64,000 nucleotides of DNA from Methylomonas sp. ZR1 (GCF_013141865.1 NZ_RCST01000001.1:1364001-1428000), one strand, 5' to 3'. Shown: positions 1 through 8,868, numbered from the stretch's first letter. Program-made: numbers and translations. Notes: generated from the sequence alone by a model not told the origin.

Positions 1-764
1 TCGTGTTCCATATCATCTTCGGAATCAGAGCCATTCGAATCTTCCGAATTGGCTGATTCACTATCCTGATCCGTATCATCCGATTCAGGCGATGTGTCCT
101 CATCTGCCGATGGCCGTGCCTGATTACGTTGCCGTTGTTGCTCGAACTCCTGCTCAATCATGGTCAGGATGCGATCGGTCAACTGCAGACAATCGGACTC
201 CGATTGCAAACCTTCCGGTACTTCCGACAACAAGCCTTTCAGCCGCGTGACGGCACCTTTCGGAAATTTCGCTTTCAGTGCCACTTCGGTTTGCGCGACC
301 AAAGGTTGCAGGGCCGATTGACCTAATACCTTTGCCCGCAAACTTTTCAAGACAAAGCTGTACAGAATATTAGCCGGATGATCATCAATACTACTGGCCA
401 CAAAGTCGCCTTTGGCAATCATCTTTTCAATTACGGTGCGGATGGTTAGTCGCGTTCCCGGAAAGTCCTTGGCCAGTTCGTGCTCGATGCGGACATCTTC
501 GATGGCACCGCATAAGCGCCTGCGTAATACCGAATGCCCAAAGCGCAGCGTAAAATCCGAATAACGAATATGCGCCGCCTCGTGGGCCAATAGTCCCCAG
601 GCGTAATCCTGATAATCCGCATCGTCGCCCTCATAGGCTGGCAGCCAAATGGTTTGGCCATCGGTTTCGGCTTTATCACCGCCGACACTGACTTTGACGC
701 CAAAGCGATTGCCAATGGCCGCCGCGACGATGGGGAATGCGCTGTGTAAGGTTCTATTTTTCAT
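1..764 (-). CDS. CobT-like protein, partial (C-terminus outside window)
   Basis: The reading frame starts at the ATG at 764 and stays open to the window edge, giving 254 visible residues. The N-terminal part has an HEAAH motif at residues 61-65, which resembles the metal-binding helix of CobT/peptidase-like proteins that pair with MoxR/CobS AAA ATPases. It is followed by a very acidic Asp/Ser/Glu-rich stretch from about residue 215 on. In CobT relatives such an acidic linker precedes a VWA domain, which would lie outside the window. It is the last visible gene of the CobS-like/WGR/DUF3150 block and is separated from DUF3150 by a structured leader. Its partner is probably the CobS-like ATPase at 2913-3854, as in the SXT/R391 backbone. 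The substrate is unknown; cobalamin synthesis is unlikely in this setting. Confidence 0.75.
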   Translation of the reverse strand, partial: MKNRTLHSAFPIVAAAIGNRFGVKVSVGGDKAETDGQTIWLPAYEGDDADYQDYAWGLLAHEAAHIRYSDFTLRFGHSVLRRRLCGAIEDVRIEHELAKDFPGTRLTIRTVIEKMIAKGDFVASSIDDHPANILYSFVLKSLRAKVLGQSALQPLVAQTEVALKAKFPKGAVTRLKGLLSEVPEGLQSESDCLQLTDRILTMIEQEFEQQRQRNQARPSADEDTSPESDDTDQDSESANSEDSNGSDSEDDMEH

Positions 765-782
765 GGTGTGCTCCAAAATACA

Positions 783-827
783 GGGCAAACCATGACCCCA
801 TTGGGACATGAATTTGCCCCAATGGGT
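783..827 (-). promoter_or_regulatory. Structured leader A upstream of the CobT-like gene
   Basis: Read on the minus strand, ACCCATTGGGG is followed by a second CCC-AATG-GGG hairpin and then TTTGCCC. The segment GGGCAAA after the first hairpin can pair with the downstream TTTGCCC. The same layout occurs in four other gaps of this block with different but compensating stem bases. It ends about 18 nt before the start codon. Confidence 0.55.
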
Positions 828-852
828 GAATAGTTAAATGGCGTCAGATCAT

Positions 853-2058
853 TCAGAACCAGTAGTCCTGGTCAGAATCGTCCGCTTCCTCATCGTCTCC
901 CGCCGTCACTGTTGCCGGTTCTGCTGAATGCTCAGAAGGGTTGGATTCATCTGCATCGCTGTCGGTTACCAGTTTGGTCTGATTTTTATCAAGTAAGACC
1001 TCAAGCGCCCAGTCATCCGATGCCGATTCCGGTTCGAGTTCATCGTCGAAGATGCCGTCAAACAGATCGGTATAATCGTGGCTGTCTGGAACGGTTTCAA
1101 TAATGACAGGTGTTGGTTCTGTTGCGACTGTTGTTGCTGTTGGTACTGTCGGTGGCTCGTACTCCGCGTGATCAATGGTTTCATCAATATCAACCTCTTC
1201 AACAACGGGCGGTTGAGTCGCTAATAGTCCTTCACCGTGCCGACGGGTTTTATCCGGATCGGACAACAGCATCGCCGTAGCTAAAATCTCCTGCAAAATG
1301 CTGCCTTCAATGGCACCTTTGTTGGGAATTCTCGCCAGTAGGTCGTCAATGGTGCTGACGACCGGCGCGACCCGATGATCCAGAAAACCCAGACCATCGA
1401 GTTTGTCACGCATACGGCGAATCGGTCGTAACGCATTTCGCGTCACTTGCTCCTTGCCTAGCAACGACTGCTCGATGAGTTGATTGGCTTCCACGGAGAT
1501 TTCGTAGAACATCTGCTCACTGAGTGAACCGATTTTGCTTTCCAGACGCGCGACGTCTGCCGGCGGCAAACTATCGGGCAAACCGACGCTGACCACCAGA
1601 AAATCAAACGACAGCCGCGTCGAGACAAACTCCACCGAATCCACCGCTTGCTCGATAATGCCGGCAAATTCCGGATGGCGAACCACCCAGTCAGTCACCG
1701 CCGCATCGTAACCGGCAATAAACTCGGTTTTAGCCGCTGCAAAATCCAGCGCAATGCGCTCGAGTTCCGCGGTAATACTGGCGGCCGATTCAACCGGTAC
1801 GGCAAAGCCACCCAGAAAGCGGGTGCCAACGCGCAAGCAAATGCGTTCGGCTTCCTTCTTCAGGCGGTTAAATACCGTCAGCTTATCGGGATCGAGCAAA
1901 CGTTTGGAACCCAGGCTGGCTAAATCCTCCGGCGGCAATTTGCTACCATCGGCCAGCACCAGGTCTTCTTTTTTCAGTTTCTTGCGGGCGCCGTAGATAT
2001 TGGCTTCGACTTTCACCAAGACCACGCGATCTAATATCACTTGTGTTTCATTCGACAT
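853..2058 (-). CDS. DUF3150 domain protein
   Basis: The product is 401 residues. The N-terminal 330 residues resemble DUF3150 proteins, which travel with CobS-like ATPases and CobT-like proteins in SXT/IncA/C-type elements. The first part is mostly helical and charged (residues 1-270). The C-terminal 130 residues are acidic and low in complexity, rich in Asp, Glu, Thr and Val, and end in DQDYWF. The neighbouring WGR-like and exonuclease proteins also end in a Trp-Phe pair (CWF and FWF). The start is supported by AGGAGG 7 nt upstream. Function is unknown; a role in DNA metabolism of the incoming element or in an AAA-plus-VWA complex is inferred from context only. Confidence 0.75.
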   Translation of the reverse strand: MSNETQVILDRVVLVKVEANIYGARKKLKKEDLVLADGSKLPPEDLASLGSKRLLDPDKLTVFNRLKKEAERICLRVGTRFLGGFAVPVESAASITAELERIALDFAAAKTEFIAGYDAAVTDWVVRHPEFAGIIEQAVDSVEFVSTRLSFDFLVVSVGLPDSLPPADVARLESKIGSLSEQMFYEISVEANQLIEQSLLGKEQVTRNALRPIRRMRDKLDGLGFLDHRVAPVVSTIDDLLARIPNKGAIEGSILQEILATAMLLSDPDKTRRHGEGLLATQPPVVEEVDIDETIDHAEYEPPTVPTATTVATEPTPVIIETVPDSHDYTDLFDGIFDDELEPESASDDWALEVLLDKNQTKLVTDSDADESNPSEHSAEPATVTAGDDEEADDSDQDYWF

Positions 2059-2079
2059 GGGAACCTCCTAAAGAAAAGA

Positions 2080-2120
2080 GGCACACCCATCCCGCTGGGG
2101 CCGATGTGCCCCTTTCGGGT
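2080..2120 (-). promoter_or_regulatory. Structured leader B upstream of the DUF3150 gene
   Basis: On the minus strand ACCCGAAAGGGG leads into GGGGCACA, a second CCC-AGC-GGG hairpin, and then TGTGCC followed by T-rich sequence and AGGAGG. GGCACA pairs with TGTGCC, the counterpart of GGCAAA/TTTGCC in leader A. Confidence 0.55.
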
Positions 2121-2142
2121 TAAATAAAAATTACAACATGGG

Positions 2143-2925
2143 TTAAAACCAGCAGTCGTCCGTGTTGGACATGGCCGCTGCCAGATTTAGGCGGGGTTTG
2201 AGCAGACCCAAGACTTCAGCGGTTTCACGAATGCTGTCCAGATCGGTGCCAAAAAATGCCAGCACGTCCTGTTCAACTTTCAGATCGACCGAGAGGTCTC
2301 GGGCGGTTTCGGTGGCAATATCAATGTCCACGCCTTTAAAGCCTTGATGCTTGAGAGCCAGTAAAAACAGACATGGCAAAACGCCGTGGGTAGATTTAAT
2401 CTGGCCGCTCAGTTCAAAGACTTCAGCATTAAGCGTTGCATCAATCCACTGTTGCCAGCCATTCCACTCCTGTTCAGGCGTAGCATGACTATCCGCCAAG
2501 GCTTGAATAGCGCCGATCAGTCGTCTGACCTCGATACCCAATTCCACTCGAACGGCCTGTTTTGCCCGGCAATCAATGGTCCAATACAGTACCTCGACCG
2601 GGGGCGTTGGCACGAGTTCGGGATTTGAATCAGGTTCAGGCAATGGTGATGGAGTTGCCGAAGCATTGCCCGGAAACACCACATTGCCGTTACCATCAAT
2701 ATCGACCTCTGCGACAAACACATAGCCCTTGGCCTGTTTTTGCCGTTCGATGTCGAATTGCCGAACACCGCTACGGCTACTGACACCCGGTAAATTGGAT
2801 GCCGTTTTGCCCCAGCGGGTGGTGATCGAACCATCCGAATTACTCCTGACTGCCCAGTCTTTGGAACTGCCGTCACTGTTACGATGACGATATAAATTCC
2901 AGGCGGCCATCGCTAAACCATCCAA
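2143..2925 (-). CDS. WGR-like domain protein
   Basis: The product is 260 residues from the ATG at 2925, or 255 from the ATG at 2910 (MAAWNLY), which fits the start of a WGR fold better. Residues 7-85 carry the WGR-like pattern (WNLYRHRNSDG, then RWGKTA, with Lys in place of the usual Arg). The middle is a Pro-rich linker at about 105-125. The C-terminal half, with no family I recognise, ends in DDCWF. The start overlaps the end of the CobS-like gene, so the two are translationally coupled. WGR domains often bind nucleic acids or accompany DNA-repair enzymes; that role here is inference. Confidence 0.65.
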   Translation of the reverse strand: MDGLAMAAWNLYRHRNSDGSSKDWAVRSNSDGSITTRWGKTASNLPGVSSRSGVRQFDIERQKQAKGYVFVAEVDIDGNGNVVFPGNASATPSPLPEPDSNPELVPTPPVEVLYWTIDCRAKQAVRVELGIEVRRLIGAIQALADSHATPEQEWNGWQQWIDATLNAEVFELSGQIKSTHGVLPCLFLLALKHQGFKGVDIDIATETARDLSVDLKVEQDVLAFFGTDLDSIRETAEVLGLLKPRLNLAAAMSNTDDCWF

Positions 2926-3854
2926 TCATCGCCAAACACATCTTTGGCGATGCGATGGATCGCCTCGCGTTCGGCGGGTTCGGCCCGAAAGGTCAATGCC
3001 CGGTCCAGCGAATATGCCAGGGCATTCGGCGCACTTTTGAAAGTGGCCACTAACGATGCCCAGCGTACTAAGCCGCGCGTCGATAAGGTCACCGATAACA
3101 TGCCACCACCATCCGCGCCGCCGATAAACACCTTGCGAATCTGGTTGGCCACTTTGATCATGCTTTCGCGCACCGTTTCCGGCATGCTCGGCACTACGTC
3201 CGCCAACAGTTTCATTTCGTCTTTGGGTTCGGGGTAACCGACTTCCATCAGACGAAACCTATCTAAAAACGCCAGGTTTTGACGTAACACACCCTGGTAC
3301 AAGCCCGACTGATCGCCGCTACCTGCACTATTGCCGGTGGCGACCAAACGAAACTTGGGATGCGGGGTGATCACATCGCCGGTCTGCGGAATCGTCAACG
3401 GCTTGCCTTCAACGATTTCGTTCAAACCGATCAACTCGGCTGGATCAATCGCATCGATTTCATTGATCAACAACACATTGCCCAGGCGAACCGCCAAGGT
3501 CAAGGGACCATCGATCCATTTCATTGCGCCGCCGTCGACCAGCATGTACTGACCCAGCAGGTCGTTGAGTTCCAGTCGACCGTGACCGGTGACCGAATGC
3601 ACGCCCCAATTAAGTCGCGCCGCGACTTGCTCCAACAGCGACGTTTTTCCGGAACCGGTAGGACCGGTCAGGTATAAGCCGTCGCCATTGTGTGCGCCCA
3701 AAAATGCCAATACATCCCGCAAGTGATCCTTGCGAAACACATACGGCTTTGTCGTTGGCACATAGGGGTTATTGCCTGGAATAAAGCCTTCCACTTTCAT
3801 GGAGGCTGGTGCAGGTATGCCGAATGTGTCGGCAATCGAATAGGATTGATACAT
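2913..3854 (-). CDS. CobS/MoxR-like AAA+ ATPase
   Basis: The product is 313 residues. Walker A is GPTGSGKT at residues 64-71 and Walker B is VLLINEID at about 127-134. The sensor region includes LVATGNSAGSGD, as in MoxR/CobS proteins. The N-terminal GIPAP and PTTKPYVFRKD segments also fit the CobS-like family. The family remodels partner proteins, typically a VWA or CobT-like protein, and a CobT-like gene lies at the end of this block. A homologous CobS-like gene sits between exo and traF in SXT/R391-type elements. The gene has its own leader (3891-3933) and AAGGAG before the ATG, and its stop overlaps the WGR-like gene. The ATPase call is firm; the biological substrate is not known. Confidence 0.9.
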   Translation of the reverse strand: MYQSYSIADTFGIPAPASMKVEGFIPGNNPYVPTTKPYVFRKDHLRDVLAFLGAHNGDGLYLTGPTGSGKTSLLEQVAARLNWGVHSVTGHGRLELNDLLGQYMLVDGGAMKWIDGPLTLAVRLGNVLLINEIDAIDPAELIGLNEIVEGKPLTIPQTGDVITPHPKFRLVATGNSAGSGDQSGLYQGVLRQNLAFLDRFRLMEVGYPEPKDEMKLLADVVPSMPETVRESMIKVANQIRKVFIGGADGGGMLSVTLSTRGLVRWASLVATFKSAPNALAYSLDRALTFRAEPAEREAIHRIAKDVFGDDWMV

Positions 3855-3890
3855 GGTGAACTCCTTATGCTTGGGTTAAACCCGCAACAC

Positions 3891-3933
3891 GAGACACACC
3901 ATTTCCCTGACGAGTAGTGTGTCCCCGTCGGGT
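3891..3933 (-). promoter_or_regulatory. Structured leader C upstream of the CobS-like gene
   Basis: On the minus strand ACCC-GAC-GGGG is followed by ACACAC, then CAGGGAAATGG and GTGTGTC. ACACAC pairs with GTGTGT, replacing the CAAA/TTTG pair of leader A and CACA/TGTG of leader B. The separate hairpin GGGTTTAACCC lies between it and the AAGGAG site. Confidence 0.55.
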
Positions 3934-4007
3934 TGAGATAAATTCCTGGCTAGCCAGGAGGTTAGTACGTTGAACGATAAAAGGTTAAAGCGCTGTCAAA
4001 CCTAAGT

Positions 4008-4229
4008 TTAGCGCGGCATGGATACGGACATTAGCATCAGGTTCGCCAATTCCGCACGGGCAAGAATTTCCTCGTCCATAAAGCGCAATATTCGCCGAAT
4101 GTCGGTTTTGAAATCCGGATCTCGGGTCTGATCGAGCATCTGCCGAACCACGCATTGCTTGTGCCTAATCTCGTCAACACTGGCCGTTTCCAACCAGCAA
4201 AACAGGCATTTCCAAAAGTCTTTATTCAT
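4008..4229 (-). CDS. Small hypothetical protein, 73 residues
   Basis: The ATG at 4229 has a strong AGGAGGT ribosome site 6 nt upstream, and the gene lies in the same direction and spacing as its neighbours, so it is probably real. The product is soluble and mixed-charge, with Cys at positions 9, 12 and 27 and a helical C-terminal half (DIRRILRFMDEEILARAELANLML). No family is recognised. It has its own leader (4253-4292) and follows a run of hairpins, which suggests separate control of its expression. Confidence 0.6.
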   Translation of the reverse strand: MNKDFWKCLFCWLETASVDEIRHKQCVVRQMLDQTRDPDFKTDIRRILRFMDEEILARAELANLMLMSVSMPR

Positions 4230-4252
4230 AGCGACCTCCTATGTGGATAAAA

Positions 4253-4292
4253 GGGGCCACCATGACCCGCTAGGGTGATGAACCCCGACGGG
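4253..4292 (-). promoter_or_regulatory. Structured leader D upstream of the 73-residue ORF
   Basis: On the minus strand CCC-GTC-GGGG is followed by TTCATCA, CCC-TAG-CGGG, TCATGG and TGGCCCC, then TTTT and AGGAGGT. GGGG pairs with the final CCCC. The TCATGG element between second hairpin and closing arm is identical to leader A. Confidence 0.55.
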
Positions 4293-4321
4293 ACTACAAA
4301 CCAGGCTTGACGCACCTGATA

Positions 4322-4414
4322 CATGAAAGTATTTCACCTTCATGCCGCTGGATAGCGGAACGCCGGCTTACACCGGATTCAGCGTGTTTCCTCAGAAACA
4401 GCCAAACTGTTTGA
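4322..4414 (-). ncRNA. Array of compact hairpins, candidate structured RNA
   Basis: Between the exonuclease stop and the 73-residue gene lie consecutive short stem-loops. On the minus strand they are: TGTTTC/GAAACA with loop TGAG (4385-4400); CCGG/CCGG with a 6-nt loop (4362-4375); CCGCT/AGCGG with loop ATCC (4345-4358); and CATGAAGGT/ACTTTCATG with a 5-nt loop (4322-4344). A palindrome CAAACAGTTTG precedes them. The last stem is fully paired only if a G-U pair is allowed on the minus strand, which favours minus-strand RNA. No poly-U tract follows, so it is not a simple terminator. No known RNA family was recognised. Confidence 0.3.
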
Positions 4415-4450
4415 GAGCTAAATTTTCCTCACTGACGTCAATACCCGAGA

Positions 4451-5455
4451 TCAGAACCAGAAATCAGCGCCGACCATCTCTTTCAACGCGTCCGCATCGA
4501 AAGGTACTTCCGCCAACCTGCCGGAGTCATCCCGGCACGTAATGCGAACGCGGTTAGCCGGTTGTTTTCGGTAGGTGTCGAGCATCGCTTCGGTGACATC
4601 CGGCAGTAAGGCCTTCATCACCGCTTTGAAATCCACACTGCCTTGGCTCTGAAAGCGACTGACACGTAAACCCGAATGCTCGGCTGCCATGAAATCCCCC
4701 ATCAACAACACCAGGGTTTGCTCGATGTCGAATTGTGCGGATTCCAGGGTTTTGAGCTGGGCTTTCAGGTCATCGATCTTTAACGCATGGCTGCGAAAAT
4801 TCGCCGCCAATTGCTGCCATTGCAGTTCGGCATGACCTTTGGGTAGATAAAGATCGCGTTCAGGATTTTTTTCGGGTTCCTGTCGCTGTTTGACGTTCGA
4901 CCAGAATTCCATGGCGGTATCGACGAGCCGGTTTAAAAAGACTTCATCCCGCTCGATCTCAAACTCCACATCCTGACCTTGGTGATAGAAGAACAAAAAG
5001 CCGCGCTGTGCATCCGCCACCAGCATTTGCTGTTGCACCTGGCACCAGTAAAGCTGATAGGCTTCAGACTGTTCGCGGTTCAGCAGCACATCCAGAAACG
5101 TCGATTCATGCGGGCATTTGATTTCGACCGGTTCGTTGTTTTCCGACAAACCATCGAAGGACGCCCGCATTAGCGAATACCAATCAGACTCGCCGCAGAG
5201 GGGCAGCAGCATTACATCGTGCTTTTCCTCGAAGCGTTGCAAGGCTTGCGGCTCGTTTTGGATGCCAGCTCGGATCAACGGATTGTTGTCCAGGCTTTGT
5301 TCCAGCACGAGACCAGTCTTTTCCGCCCACAATCGCCAAGGAGTTTTGTGTGGCGAACGATTCATAATGATCGCCGCCTCACTGGCACTAACCCCTTGTG
5401 AACGCCATAAGCGCCATTCCGGTGATCGCTGAGAGACATTGATGACTTTCATCAC
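4451..5455 (-). CDS. exo: YqaJ/lambda-type exonuclease
   Basis: The product is 334 residues. The N-terminal half matches the YqaJ viral recombinase nuclease fold: RSPEWRLWRSQGVSASEAA near residues 10-28, GIQNEPQALQRFEE near 65-78, and the catalytic D-x-ExK pattern in SFDGLSENNEPVEIKCPH near 114-131. The C-terminal half is probably coiled coil (residues 205-250) plus a substrate-binding tail. The family digests one strand of linear duplex DNA and works with a Bet/RecT annealing protein, and a truncated Bet gene lies upstream. The start overlaps the preceding gene by 4 nt (ATGA), so it is translated by coupling. The same exo-bet pair exists in SXT/R391 elements. With Bet truncated, recombination by the pair is probably lost unless another Bet is present. 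Confidence 0.88.
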   Translation of the reverse strand: MMKVINVSQRSPEWRLWRSQGVSASEAAIIMNRSPHKTPWRLWAEKTGLVLEQSLDNNPLIRAGIQNEPQALQRFEEKHDVMLLPLCGESDWYSLMRASFDGLSENNEPVEIKCPHESTFLDVLLNREQSEAYQLYWCQVQQQMLVADAQRGFLFFYHQGQDVEFEIERDEVFLNRLVDTAMEFWSNVKQRQEPEKNPERDLYLPKGHAELQWQQLAANFRSHALKIDDLKAQLKTLESAQFDIEQTLVLLMGDFMAAEHSGLRVSRFQSQGSVDFKAVMKALLPDVTEAMLDTYRKQPANRVRITCRDDSGRLAEVPFDADALKEMVGADFWF

Positions 5456-5784
5456 CGATGCTCCTGCAATTGGATATGGCAGCCTAGGCGCAGTGTCGAC
5501 ACGCCGCGTTTGATGAGTTGGTTTTCACAGCGCCGGGCCCAGTGATAATCGGCAAAGAGCAGCAGGGTTTGATCGGCTGTGGGTAGATATAAACCGCCAT
5601 AGCTTTCGACCAGACTTTGCAGTTCGGGCTTGGTAGGCGCTTGGATTTCATGGACAGAATTGCCCGGACTCCAGTTACGCTCCAGGTAACCACGGCCATG
5701 CCGGCGAATCACCGTCGGTGAATCGTAGCGATGCCAGTCGGTATGACACGGTATGCGGTTGGATGATTGATCAATGGCATTCAT
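5452..5784 (-). CDS. Hypothetical protein, 110 residues
   Basis: This small protein lies between the Bet remnant and exo, the slot occupied by a hypothetical ORF (s067) in SXT-like elements. It overlaps exo by ATGA, so the two are coupled. An AGGAG ribosome site precedes the ATG, and a structured leader (5808-5856) precedes that. The sequence has a basic N-terminal third (RYDSPTVIRRHGRGYLERNW) and no membrane segment or recognised domain. A role in recombination or its control is inferred only from position. Confidence 0.65.
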   Translation of the reverse strand: MNAIDQSSNRIPCHTDWHRYDSPTVIRRHGRGYLERNWSPGNSVHEIQAPTKPELQSLVESYGGLYLPTADQTLLLFADYHWARRCENQLIKRGVSTLRLGCHIQLQEHR

Positions 5785-5807
5785 GACATCTCCTCTTAAA
5801 CAAAAAA

Positions 5808-5856
5808 GGCGTCATGAATTTCACCCCAAGGGCGATTCAGGACGCCCTGGTAGGGT
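5808..5856 (-). promoter_or_regulatory. Structured leader E upstream of the 110-residue ORF
   Basis: On the minus strand ACCC-TACC-AGGGCGTC is followed by CCC-TTG-GGG and then GACGCC and six T residues. GGCGTC pairs with GACGCC. This copy looks most like an intrinsic terminator, suggesting that the leader family may act by attenuation. Confidence 0.55.
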
Positions 5857-5902
5857 TGAAAATAATCACCGGCAATTTACTGGCGGTTGATGAGTAAAAC
5901 GG

Positions 5903-6403
5903 CTATGACTGACGTGCCGATCCCAAGGTCTCGCGAGCCTTGTTCAGAGCCTCTGAAGCCGGATCATGAGCGGGCGGCATACCGGAAGCGTCTTGGGGCT
6001 GATGATTAATATCAGCCTGAGTCGTTGTAGCCTTAGCCGCTGCTGAGGCTTTATCCAGCTCCGCAATGGCATAAGTCAGATCCAGTCCCACAAACTTGTT
6101 ATTGGCATAGTCGTAGGCGGCTTTCCAAGCGCCGGCAAGTGCTGTGCGTCTAACCAGTTCACTGACCGCTTTTTGCACCTTGGGCGGTATCATGGATAAA
6201 TCAATCACCCTCGGTGGTTCGACGCTGCCGACAATCGCATCATCGATAACATCCGCTTCGTCGATACGACTGGCAGTGCCGTTAATCACGCTGCTGTCAT
6301 TCATGTCGTCGATGCTTTTGCCATCCATTTCCTCGGCCGCGTATCCGCATTCCTCCGGAAAGGCTGCACGTAGCGAAGCCGCTTTACCGCACTTGGCCAG
6401 CTG
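5903..6403 (-). pseudogene. bet: Bet-type annealing protein, 5' part removed by IS21
   Basis: The visible fragment begins LAKCGKAASLRAAFPEECG, followed by AAEEMDG. This matches the conserved KCAEALALRKAFP...EEM segment of Bet-family single-strand annealing proteins, and it is then followed by the variable C-terminal region. The core DNA-binding domain upstream of this motif is missing. An ATG inside the left end of IS21 (6430) puts MVNFQPASTQ in frame with the fragment, so a short fusion of 175 residues could still be made, but it lacks the annealing domain. It lies upstream of exo, as in SXT/R391 and lambda-type Red modules. The identification rests on one motif and on gene order. Confidence 0.7.
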
Positions 6404-6509
6404 TGTTGACGCCGGTTGAAAATTGACCAAGTAAGAGGCCGAATTCCGGCCGAAAATTGACCAGGGTTATTAACCTGTCCTGTCCAAAAATTAGACAGGA
6501 GCTTAGAAG

Positions 6510-8060
6510 GTGATAACCATGATCTTATTTTCAAAAATTCGGCGGATGTATTTCCGTGACAAACTCTCCATCAACGAGATTGCCAAACGGACGAGTCTGT
6601 CTCGCAATACCGTTAAAAAGTGGTTGCGTATGCCCAATGGGACCGACCCGAAATATAAACGCCAGCCCGGCTCAACCAAGCTTTCCCCGTTTGAGGATCA
6701 ACTCAAACAAGCGCTGATCGCTGACAGCTATCGCCCCAAGCGGGAGCGACGAACCGCCTTGAAGTTATTGGAAGAGTTACAGAAAGCCGGCTATGACGGC
6801 GGCTACACGCAGCTTACCGATTACATCCGTGCCTGGCGTCAGGGTGCCGGTAGCCAGGCTGGCAAACACGCCTTTGTCCCATTGAAATTCCGTTGGGGGG
6901 AAGCCTTTCAATTCGACTGGAGCGAAGAGTCTCTGGTGGTCGGTGGCGTTTATAGGCGTTTGCAGATTGCCCATACCAAGCTGTGTGCCAGCCGTGCCTT
7001 TTTGCTTTCCGCTTATCCAAGCCAAAGCCATGAGATGCTGTTCGACGCCCATCGCCGCGCATTTCAGGCTTTTGGCGGCGTGCCCTTGCGGGGGATATAC
7101 GACAACATGAAGACGGCGGTCGACAAGGTACAGAAAGGCAAAGAACGCATCGTCAATACGCGTTTTGCGGCAATGACGGCGTATTACTTGTTCGATCCTG
7201 ACTTCTGCAATGTCGCATCCGGCTGGGAAAAAGGCATCGTTGAGAAGAATGTGCAGGATAGCCGGCGGCGCATTTGGCTGGATGCCAGTCAACAATGTTT
7301 TGCCAGCTTTGCCGAGTTGAATGAGTGGCTGGAAGCCCGTTGCCGAGCCTTGTGGACGGAACTATCTTGGCCGGAACGCCAAGGGTTAACGCTACAAGAG
7401 GCGCTGGAACTGGAACAACCGGAGTTGATGCCCATGCCTGGCGTGTTCGATGGTTACATTGAGTTTGTGGCTCGTGTATCCAGCACCTGCTTGGTGACGG
7501 TGAAACGAAACCGCTATTCGGTGCCTTGCCGTTTTGCTAATCGACGGATCAGTGTGCGCTTGTATCCGGAACAGCTTGAACTCTATGCCGACGATGCCTG
7601 GATTGCCAGCCATGTGCGACTGTTGGATCGCGATCAGGTCAGCTACGATTGGCAACACTATCTGCCGTTATTGGCGCGTAAACCCGGCGCGTTACGCAAT
7701 GGTGCGCCCTTTGTTGAGATGCCGAAACCGTTGTCTTCTTTGCGGCTCGTGTTAAACAAGCGCCCTGGCGGTGATCGAGCGATGGCTGATCTTTTAGCCT
7801 GCGTACCCCGGCAAGGGCTGGATGCGGTGTTGGCGGCGGTTGAGTCTTTGCTGGCCGCCGGGGTGATCAGTATCGAGCAGGTCAAACATCTCGTGTCTAC
7901 GCTCGCCGGGGACGGTCAACCGCCTGCCGAACCGCAGACGGTAATCACGCCTGACGTCTTACAGATCAAGGATGCGCCCATCGCCGATACCGCGCGATAT
8001 GAGCAATTGCGCGAAGCGTTCGACTTAGCTCTGGTGGATCAGGAGAACGGCGATGCGTGA
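6510..8060 (+). CDS. istA: IS21-family transposase IstA
   Basis: The product is 516 residues, full length for IstA. Residues 18-45 form a helix-turn-helix ([23 protein letters not shown]). The DDE integrase core begins near residue 120 ([11 protein letters not shown], first Asp), continues with [13 protein letters not shown] (second Asp), and includes [12 protein letters not shown], which supplies the catalytic Glu. The C-terminal beta-rich part ([18 protein letters not shown]) is also typical. It catalyses strand transfer with IstB. The start could be the first ATG at 6510 or the ATG at 6519 (MILFSKIRR). It appears intact. Confidence 0.93.
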   Translation: MITMILFSKIRRMYFRDKLSINEIAKRTSLSRNTVKKWLRMPNGTDPKYKRQPGSTKLSPFEDQLKQALIADSYRPKRERRTALKLLEELQKAGYDGGYTQLTDYIRAWRQGAGSQAGKHAFVPLKFRWGEAFQFDWSEESLVVGGVYRRLQIAHTKLCASRAFLLSAYPSQSHEMLFDAHRRAFQAFGGVPLRGIYDNMKTAVDKVQKGKERIVNTRFAAMTAYYLFDPDFCNVASGWEKGIVEKNVQDSRRRIWLDASQQCFASFAELNEWLEARCRALWTELSWPERQGLTLQEALELEQPELMPMPGVFDGYIEFVARVSSTCLVTVKRNRYSVPCRFANRRISVRLYPEQLELYADDAWIASHVRLLDRDQVSYDWQHYLPLLARKPGALRNGAPFVEMPKPLSSLRLVLNKRPGGDRAMADLLACVPRQGLDAVLAAVESLLAAGVISIEQVKHLVSTLAGDGQPPAEPQTVITPDVLQIKDAPIADTARYEQLREAFDLALVDQENGDA

Positions 8061-8868
8061 TCTGGAAGCGGAATTGAAATCTCTTAAACTCTTCGGCATG
8101 GCCTCAGCTTACGCCGAAGTCGCCAGCCAAGGCGGTGCCAAATTGCAATCCTCGGAATGGTTGCTGTGGCAACTACTGCACGCGGAAATCGAGGATCAAC
8201 ACATTCGCTCGATTCGGTACCAACTTCAAAGCGCACGATTCCCCGTGCATCGCAACTTGGCCGGTTTTGACTTTGAGCAAGCCAAGGTGGATCGCGTCTT
8301 GGTGGAACAACTGGCGAGCGGCGCCTTTATCGACGCCGCCCATAACGTGGTGCTGGTGGGCGGCACCGGTACCGGCAAGACGCATCTGGCCACCGCGTTC
8401 GGCGTCAAAGCCGTTACTGACCACAGCAAGCGCGTCCGTTTTTATTCCACCATCGATCTGGTCACACAACTCGAACGGGAAAAGGCCGCTGGCAACCAAG
8501 GCAAATTAGCCTATCGCTTGATGCAGGTCGATTTGGTCATCTTGGATGAACTGGGCTACTTGCCGTTTTCCAAGGATGGTGGCGCGTTGTTGTTTCACTT
8601 GTTATCGAAGCTGTACGAGCGAACCAGCGTGGTCATCACCACCAACTTGACCTTTGCCGAATGGCCCAGCGTGTTCAGTGATGCCAAAATGACCACCGCC
8701 TTATTGGATCGACTGACGCACCACTGCTATATCCTTGAAACTGGCAACGAATCCTATCGCTTCCGGCAAAGTTCTGAAGAAGCCAAGGCTCGGATACAAG
8801 CGAGAGAGCAAGCTAAACGCAGTGGAAAAACACCGGAAGATATCGCCTACGAGGAAAATCCGTTTTAA
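8053..8868 (+). CDS. istB: IS21-family helper ATPase IstB
   Basis: The product is 271 residues and overlaps istA by 8 nt, the normal arrangement. It is a DnaC/DnaA-like AAA+ ATPase with Walker [10 protein letters not shown] near residues 98-106 and Walker [14 protein letters not shown] near 159-171. Conserved C-terminal features are [21 protein letters not shown]. It helps select target sites and stimulates IstA. It is apparently intact. A decayed, different istB is found at about 15430-15860. Confidence 0.93.
   Translation: MRDLEAELKSLKLFGMASAYAEVASQGGAKLQSSEWLLWQLLHAEIEDQHIRSIRYQLQSARFPVHRNLAGFDFEQAKVDRVLVEQLASGAFIDAAHNVVLVGGTGTGKTHLATAFGVKAVTDHSKRVRFYSTIDLVTQLEREKAAGNQGKLAYRLMQVDLVILDELGYLPFSKDGGALLFHLLSKLYERTSVVITTNLTFAEWPSVFSDAKMTTALLDRLTHHCYILETGNESYRFRQSSEEAKARIQAREQAKRSGKTPEDIAYEENPF

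Noticed and set aside
446..715. 89-residue frame on the minus strand
   Set aside because: It lies inside the CobT-like gene in a different frame, and the correct frame has an HEAAH motif and runs to the window edge.
1..4229. Cobalamin biosynthesis operon
   Set aside because: CobS- and CobT-like proteins occur here with DUF3150, WGR, exonuclease and Bet, the set known from SXT/IncA/C-type elements, and no corrin enzymes are present.
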